DNA of 36,348 nucleotides from an uncultured Bacilli bacterium (GTDB lineage Bacteria; Bacillota_I; Bacilli_A; RF39; UBA660), in contig CANRAT010000003.1 in the NCBI GenBank assembly GCA_947628685.1, positions 1 through 36,348 on the forward strand. Reading direction: 5' to 3'. Below the pieces are notes generated by a model. That model made no database searches. It worked only from the letters and a program-made list of their open reading frames with translations, and was not told the DNA's origin. Shown piece after piece: positions 33,268 to 36,348 of the stretch. Position 1 is the stretch's first letter; the number at the start of each line of letters is the position of its first letter. The position numbers and the translations under genes are program-made.

Positions 33268-33867
33268 ATGCCTATTATTGGAATAATTACAAGAGAATAT
33301 GTAAGTGAAGAAAAACATCCTATTAGTATAATTTATAAGGATATAGAAAAATCTATTATTAAAAATGGTGGTAATACTATTGGAATAACACTAAATAAAG
33401 ATTTTAAAAAAATAATAGATATATGTGATGGAATAATATTCCAAGGTGGTGATATATTTGAAGAATATGATTTAAAAGCACTAAAATATTTATATGATAT
33501 TAATAAACCTGTACTTGGAATATGTTTAGGTATGCAACTTATGGGAGTATTATTTAATGCAGAAATGTTGGATATACCAAATCATAAGAAAAATTTATCA
33601 TATGCACATGATATAAAAATTAAAAAAGAATCTAAACTTTATGAGATATATAAAAGTGATATTATAAAGGTTAATAGTAGACACAAATCAGTTATAAAAA
33701 ATCCTAATTTAAATATAAGTGCGATAAGTGGTGATGGATATATAGAGGCAATAGAAGATTCAAATAAAAAATTTTTTATAGGTGTTGAGTGGCATCCAGA
33801 ATCCATGATAGACTATGATGAAAACCAAAATAAACTGTTTAAATATTTTATAGATTGTTCTAAATAA
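33268..33867 (+). CDS. Class-I glutamine amidotransferase-like (peptidase C26/PuuD-like) hydrolase
   Basis: A 199-residue protein of the peptidase C26 family, which includes gamma-glutamyl-gamma-aminobutyrate hydrolases. The nucleophile elbow GICLGMQ holds C86, and VEWHPES holds H176 and E178 of the Cys-His-Glu triad. The oxyanion strand region IIFQGGD is present. It is shorter than E. coli PuuD (about 254 residues) and lacks a substantial part of the lid loops, so the exact substrate is uncertain: a gamma-glutamyl amide, or a spore or wall peptide. GGTGAT precedes ATG 33268. It lies between SNF2 and rny, with 129 bases upstream in which no good promoter or gene is seen, and no obvious functional link to either neighbour. 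Confidence 0.85.
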   Translation: MPIIGIITREYVSEEKHPISIIYKDIEKSIIKNGGNTIGITLNKDFKKIIDICDGIIFQGGDIFEEYDLKALKYLYDINKPVLGICLGMQLMGVLFNAEMLDIPNHKKNLSYAHDIKIKKESKLYEIYKSDIIKVNSRHKSVIKNPNLNISAISGDGYIEAIEDSNKKFFIGVEWHPESMIDYDENQNKLFKYFIDCSK

Positions 33868-33887
33868 TTTAAAGTTAAAATTTACTC

Positions 33888-33916
33888 TTGATTTATTCTC
33901 AAGTATATTTTATAAT
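33888..33916 (+). promoter_or_regulatory. Promoter of rny
   Basis: TTGATT (33888-33893), a 17-bp spacer and TATAAT (33911-33916), 43 bases before the start at 33960. Confidence 0.75.
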
Positions 33917-33959
33917 AATTATAGAGTTTAAAGACTCAAGAAGAAAATGGAGGAGTAAT

Positions 33960-35513
33960 ATGCCAAATGTTATAGGCTCCATTTTGCTTGTCCTTGTTGG
34001 ACTTATTGTTGGAATAATCGTAATGTTTATATTTAATCTTGTTAGAAAAAATTCTGCTATAGATAAAGCTAATAAGATTTTAGAAAGTGCCAAAAGTGAA
34101 GGCGATAAAATAAAAAAAGATTATATTGCTGAAGCAAAAGAAGAAATGAACGCACTTAAAATAAAAAATGAAGAAGAAATAAGAGAAAAGAAATCAGAGA
34201 TAAAAGAGACTGAAAATAGACTTTTAACGCGTGAAGAAAGTATTGATAGAAGAGATGAAAATCTTCAAAAAAGAGAAAACTTATTAGACGAAAAAGAGAA
34301 AAATTTACAAGATAAACAAAAAGATATTCAAGAACAAGAAGCAAATGTGGAGAAAATTAAAGAAGAACAACTTGAAATGCTTGAGAAAATCAGTGGATAT
34401 TCAAAAGAAAAAGCTCGTGAATTAGTATTAAAAAACGTAGAAGATTCTATGACTAAAGAAATATCCGCATATATAAAAGAAAAAGAATCAGAAGCAAAAT
34501 TAGAAGTGGATAAAAAAGCAAAAACCATGCTTGTTGAAAGTATGCAAAAGTATGCAAGTGATGTAGTAGAAGAACAAACTGTTACGGTAGTTGACCTTCC
34601 TAGTGATGATATGAAAGGTAGAATTATAGGTAGAGAAGGTAGAAATATAAGAACTATTGAATCAGTAACAGGTGTAGATTTAATAATTGATGATACACCT
34701 GAGGCAATAGTTTTATCATCATTTGATCCATTAAGAAGAGAAATAGCTAGAATTACTATAGAAACTCTTATTAAAGATGGAAGAATTCATCCAGCACGTA
34801 TAGAAGAAATATATGATAAAACTTGCAAAGAGATGAAAGAAAAAATAGTAGAATATGGACAAAATGCCTTATTTGAACTAGGTATCACTAAAGTTGAACC
34901 TGAACTTATTGAGTTAATAGGTAAATTACAATTTAGAACTAGTTATGGGCAAAATGCACTTAAACATTCTATAGAAGTTGCAAATCTTGCAGGAATTATG
35001 GCAGGAGAACTTGGAGAAAATGAAATGCTTGCAAAAAGAGCAGGACTACTTCACGATATAGGTAAGGCTATAGATCACGAAATGGAAGGTAGCCATGTAG
35101 AAATAGGCGCAAACATTGCTAAAAAATATAAGGAAAATGATGTTGTTATTAATACAATTGAATCTCACCACGGAGATAAAGAAGCAACAAGTGTTATAGC
35201 AGAGCTAGTTGCTATTGCAGATACTTTATCAGCAACACGTCCAGGTGCTAGAAACGATTCACTTGAAAATTATGTTCAACGACTACACGATTTAGAAAAC
35301 ATAGCAAATGAGGAAAAAGGTGTTGATACTGCATTTGCAATGCAAGCGGGAAGAGAACTTAGAGTAATTGTTAAACCAGAAGAGATTAATGATTTAGAAA
35401 GTCATAAAGTTGCTCGTGATATTAAGAATCGTATAGAAGAAGAATTACAATATCCTGGAACAATAAAAGTAACAGTAATAAGAGAAACTAGAGCAGTTGA
35501 AGAGGCTAAATAG
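33960..35513 (+). CDS. rny: Ribonuclease Y
   Basis: A 517-residue RNase Y, the membrane-bound endoribonuclease that starts mRNA decay in many Bacillota. It has an N-terminal membrane helix (about residues 4-28, IGSILLVLVGLIVGIIVMFI) and a long coiled coil (about 30-200). A KH domain contains GRIIGREGRN (220-229), and the HD phosphohydrolase domain has its metal-binding H365-D366 in LLHDIGKA. The length matches the Bacillus enzyme (about 520). ATG 33960 follows TGGAGGAG; the frame is open 24 codons upstream, but the -10 box lies in that stretch and the homologous protein starts MPNVIG-like with the membrane helix. It has its own strong promoter. Confidence 0.97.
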   Translation: MPNVIGSILLVLVGLIVGIIVMFIFNLVRKNSAIDKANKILESAKSEGDKIKKDYIAEAKEEMNALKIKNEEEIREKKSEIKETENRLLTREESIDRRDENLQKRENLLDEKEKNLQDKQKDIQEQEANVEKIKEEQLEMLEKISGYSKEKARELVLKNVEDSMTKEISAYIKEKESEAKLEVDKKAKTMLVESMQKYASDVVEEQTVTVVDLPSDDMKGRIIGREGRNIRTIESVTGVDLIIDDTPEAIVLSSFDPLRREIARITIETLIKDGRIHPARIEEIYDKTCKEMKEKIVEYGQNALFELGITKVEPELIELIGKLQFRTSYGQNALKHSIEVANLAGIMAGELGENEMLAKRAGLLHDIGKAIDHEMEGSHVEIGANIAKKYKENDVVINTIESHHGDKEATSVIAELVAIADTLSATRPGARNDSLENYVQRLHDLENIANEEKGVDTAFAMQAGRELRVIVKPEEINDLESHKVARDIKNRIEEELQYPGTIKVTVIRETRAVEEAK

Positions 35514-35622
35514 TTTCTTTCTTTTTTTTATATTTATGTCCAACTTTTAGTTATGTCTAACTATACATAATTATCTACTAGGAAAGTGCTTGGTAAAAAA
35601 TATAAAAAAATAATTAAAACTA

Positions 35623-35651
35623 TTTGCAAACGTTTGTTTGCATGATATAAT
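35623..35651 (+). promoter_or_regulatory. Promoter and palindrome of the TnpB-like gene
   Basis: TTTGCA (35623-35628), a 17-bp spacer and TATAAT (35646-35651). The -35 overlaps an inverted repeat, GCAAAC (35626-35631) / GTTTGC (35636-35641), that could fold as an element-end hairpin. A mutated copy is at about 29445-29480. Confidence 0.5.
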
Positions 35652-35671
35652 CATCTTATCGAGGTGATATG

Positions 35672-36247
35672 ATGAACATTATAAAGGGTTTATATTTAGA
35701 TAAATATCCAAACTTTATAAATGTATATAAATGTTGTAATGAATTAAAAGATTTATTAAATGAATATGAATTGTTAAAAGAAGTAGATAGTTGTTTACTT
35801 AGAAATAGTATATTTAATTTAGAAAATGCATTTAAAAGATACAATGAAACTATAGGAAATAAACCAAAATTTAAATCAAAAAATAAAAGTAGAAAATCAT
35901 ATAAAACAAATAATATGATAAGTAGTTATAAAGGTAAAACATATAATTCAATAAAAATAGATTTAAATAAAAATATAATCATATTACCAAAACTAAAAGA
36001 AATAAAAATAAGAGGATATAGAAATTTAAGTGAAATAAAAGGAAATATAAAGAGTGCGACAATATATAAAGAAGCAAATAAATATTATGTAAGTATAACA
36101 GTAGAAGATATTATAGAAATACCTAAATTTATACCAACAAAAATAGTAGTAATAGATTTAGGAATAAAAGATTTAAGAATAAGAAAGTGGGAATGTCCAA
36201 ACTGTTTAAACTTAAATGAAAGAGATTTGAGTGCAAGTATAAAATAA
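35672..36247 (+). pseudogene. Internally deleted TnpB (IS200/IS605-family) gene
   Basis: A 191-residue product related to TnpB, the RNA-guided nuclease of IS200/IS605 elements. The N-terminal part (oligonucleotide-binding and helical region, KPKFKSKNKSRKSY, NIKSATIYKEANKYYVSI) is present through the RuvC-I motif VVIDLGIKDL (D162 as first catalytic residue). The frame then passes directly into WECPNC and ERDLSAS, the C-terminal zinc-finger half and RuvC-III. About 150 residues of a normal ~370-400-residue TnpB, including RuvC-II, are missing. After the TAA at 36245 the same frame continues as LKGLKIYMKNGLELQVK, resembling the lost C-terminus, so a nonsense change is also present. ATG 35672 is spaced best from GAGGTG; ATG 35669 is adjacent. 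No TnpA is seen. Nuclease activity is not expected. Confidence 0.85.
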
Positions 36248-36330
36248 ACGCTTAAGGGTTTAAAGATATATATGAAGAATGGCTTAGAACTGCAAGTCAA
36301 GTAAAATTTTGACAAATTAAAAATGTATTA

Positions 36331-36345
36331 GGGTAGCAACTATCC
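36331..36345 (+). other. Possible right-end hairpin of the TnpB element
   Basis: GGGTAG (36331-36336), loop CAA, CTATCC (36340-36345), with one G-T pair. IS200/IS605 right ends, and the guide-RNA scaffolds that end there, carry such short hairpins downstream of tnpB. The window stops three bases later. Confidence 0.35.
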
Positions 36346-36348
36346 GAA

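Noticed and set aside
1..36348. Mycoplasma-type genetic code (TGA as Trp)
   Set aside because: TGA serves as stop for several clear genes (for example 3893-3895 and 28828-28830), and Trp is encoded by TGG throughout.
1..36348. CRISPR arrays, tRNA or rRNA genes
   Set aside because: No regularly spaced repeats and no cloverleaf or rRNA-like conserved sequence were seen on either strand; the repeats present are the ffh and xre-SNF2 duplications and TnpB relics.

Overview
The window reads as the chromosome of a very AT-rich, spore-forming member of the Bacillota, most likely an uncultured gut-type Bacilli lineage. Two alpha/beta-type small acid-soluble spore proteins (SASPs), Bacillus-style ThiI, Ffh and RNase Y, and strong GGAGG-type ribosome binding sites support this. 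TGA is used as a stop, so the standard bacterial code applies.

Layout: (1) 1-6239 is mostly core: the 3' part of a surface or C-lectin-fold type protein, thiI, a SASP gene, a membrane-anchored XRE regulator with a membrane partner, a second SASP gene, and ffh. (2) 6270-16590 is type VII secretion (T7SSb) module A: essC, yukD, two separate WXG100-like genes, two RNA hairpins, a helical LXG-associated protein, a 1210-residue polymorphic toxin with an HELGH zincin motif, a 72-residue candidate immunity protein and a DUF4176 protein. (3) 16572-17443 is a junction: an intact minus-strand xre, the promoter and first ~165 bp of an SNF2 helicase gene, then a 292-bp exact copy of the 3' end of ffh. 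(4) 17460-29410 is T7SS module B: yukD, essC, a spermidine-synthase/methyltransferase-like protein, a fused double-WXG100 protein, a helical partner, a 970-residue ADP-ribosyltransferase toxin, a small protein, an ADP-ribosylglycohydrolase (probable immunity), a frameshifted small gene and DUF4176. (5) 29411-29957 holds decayed TnpB DNA, an xre remnant and the SNF2 promoter. (6) 29983-35513 is a full SNF2/SWIM helicase, a class-I glutamine amidotransferase-like hydrolase and rny. (7) The window ends in an internally deleted TnpB gene.

The main structural result is that the two modules sit in an apparent head-to-tail duplication of one locus, ffh - T7SS module - xre - SNF2. The join between the units (SNF2 5' part | ffh 3' part) is visible at 17150/17152. 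The xre gene survives only in the left copy and SNF2 only in the right copy. The modules differ in gene order and effectors, and their EssC ATPases are clearly diverged, yet the ffh tails are identical over 292 bp. This fits a cassette locus that acquired a second, different effector module. Recombination between the direct repeats would delete exactly 11,205 bp (all of module A) and leave an intact ffh next to module B.

Each module pairs an EssC motor and YukD with WXG100 proteins, a helical toxin partner, a large toxin and candidate immunity. EssB, EssA and EsaA homologues are not seen in the window. In module B the ADP-ribosyltransferase and ADP-ribosylglycohydrolase form a mechanistically coherent toxin-immunity pair.
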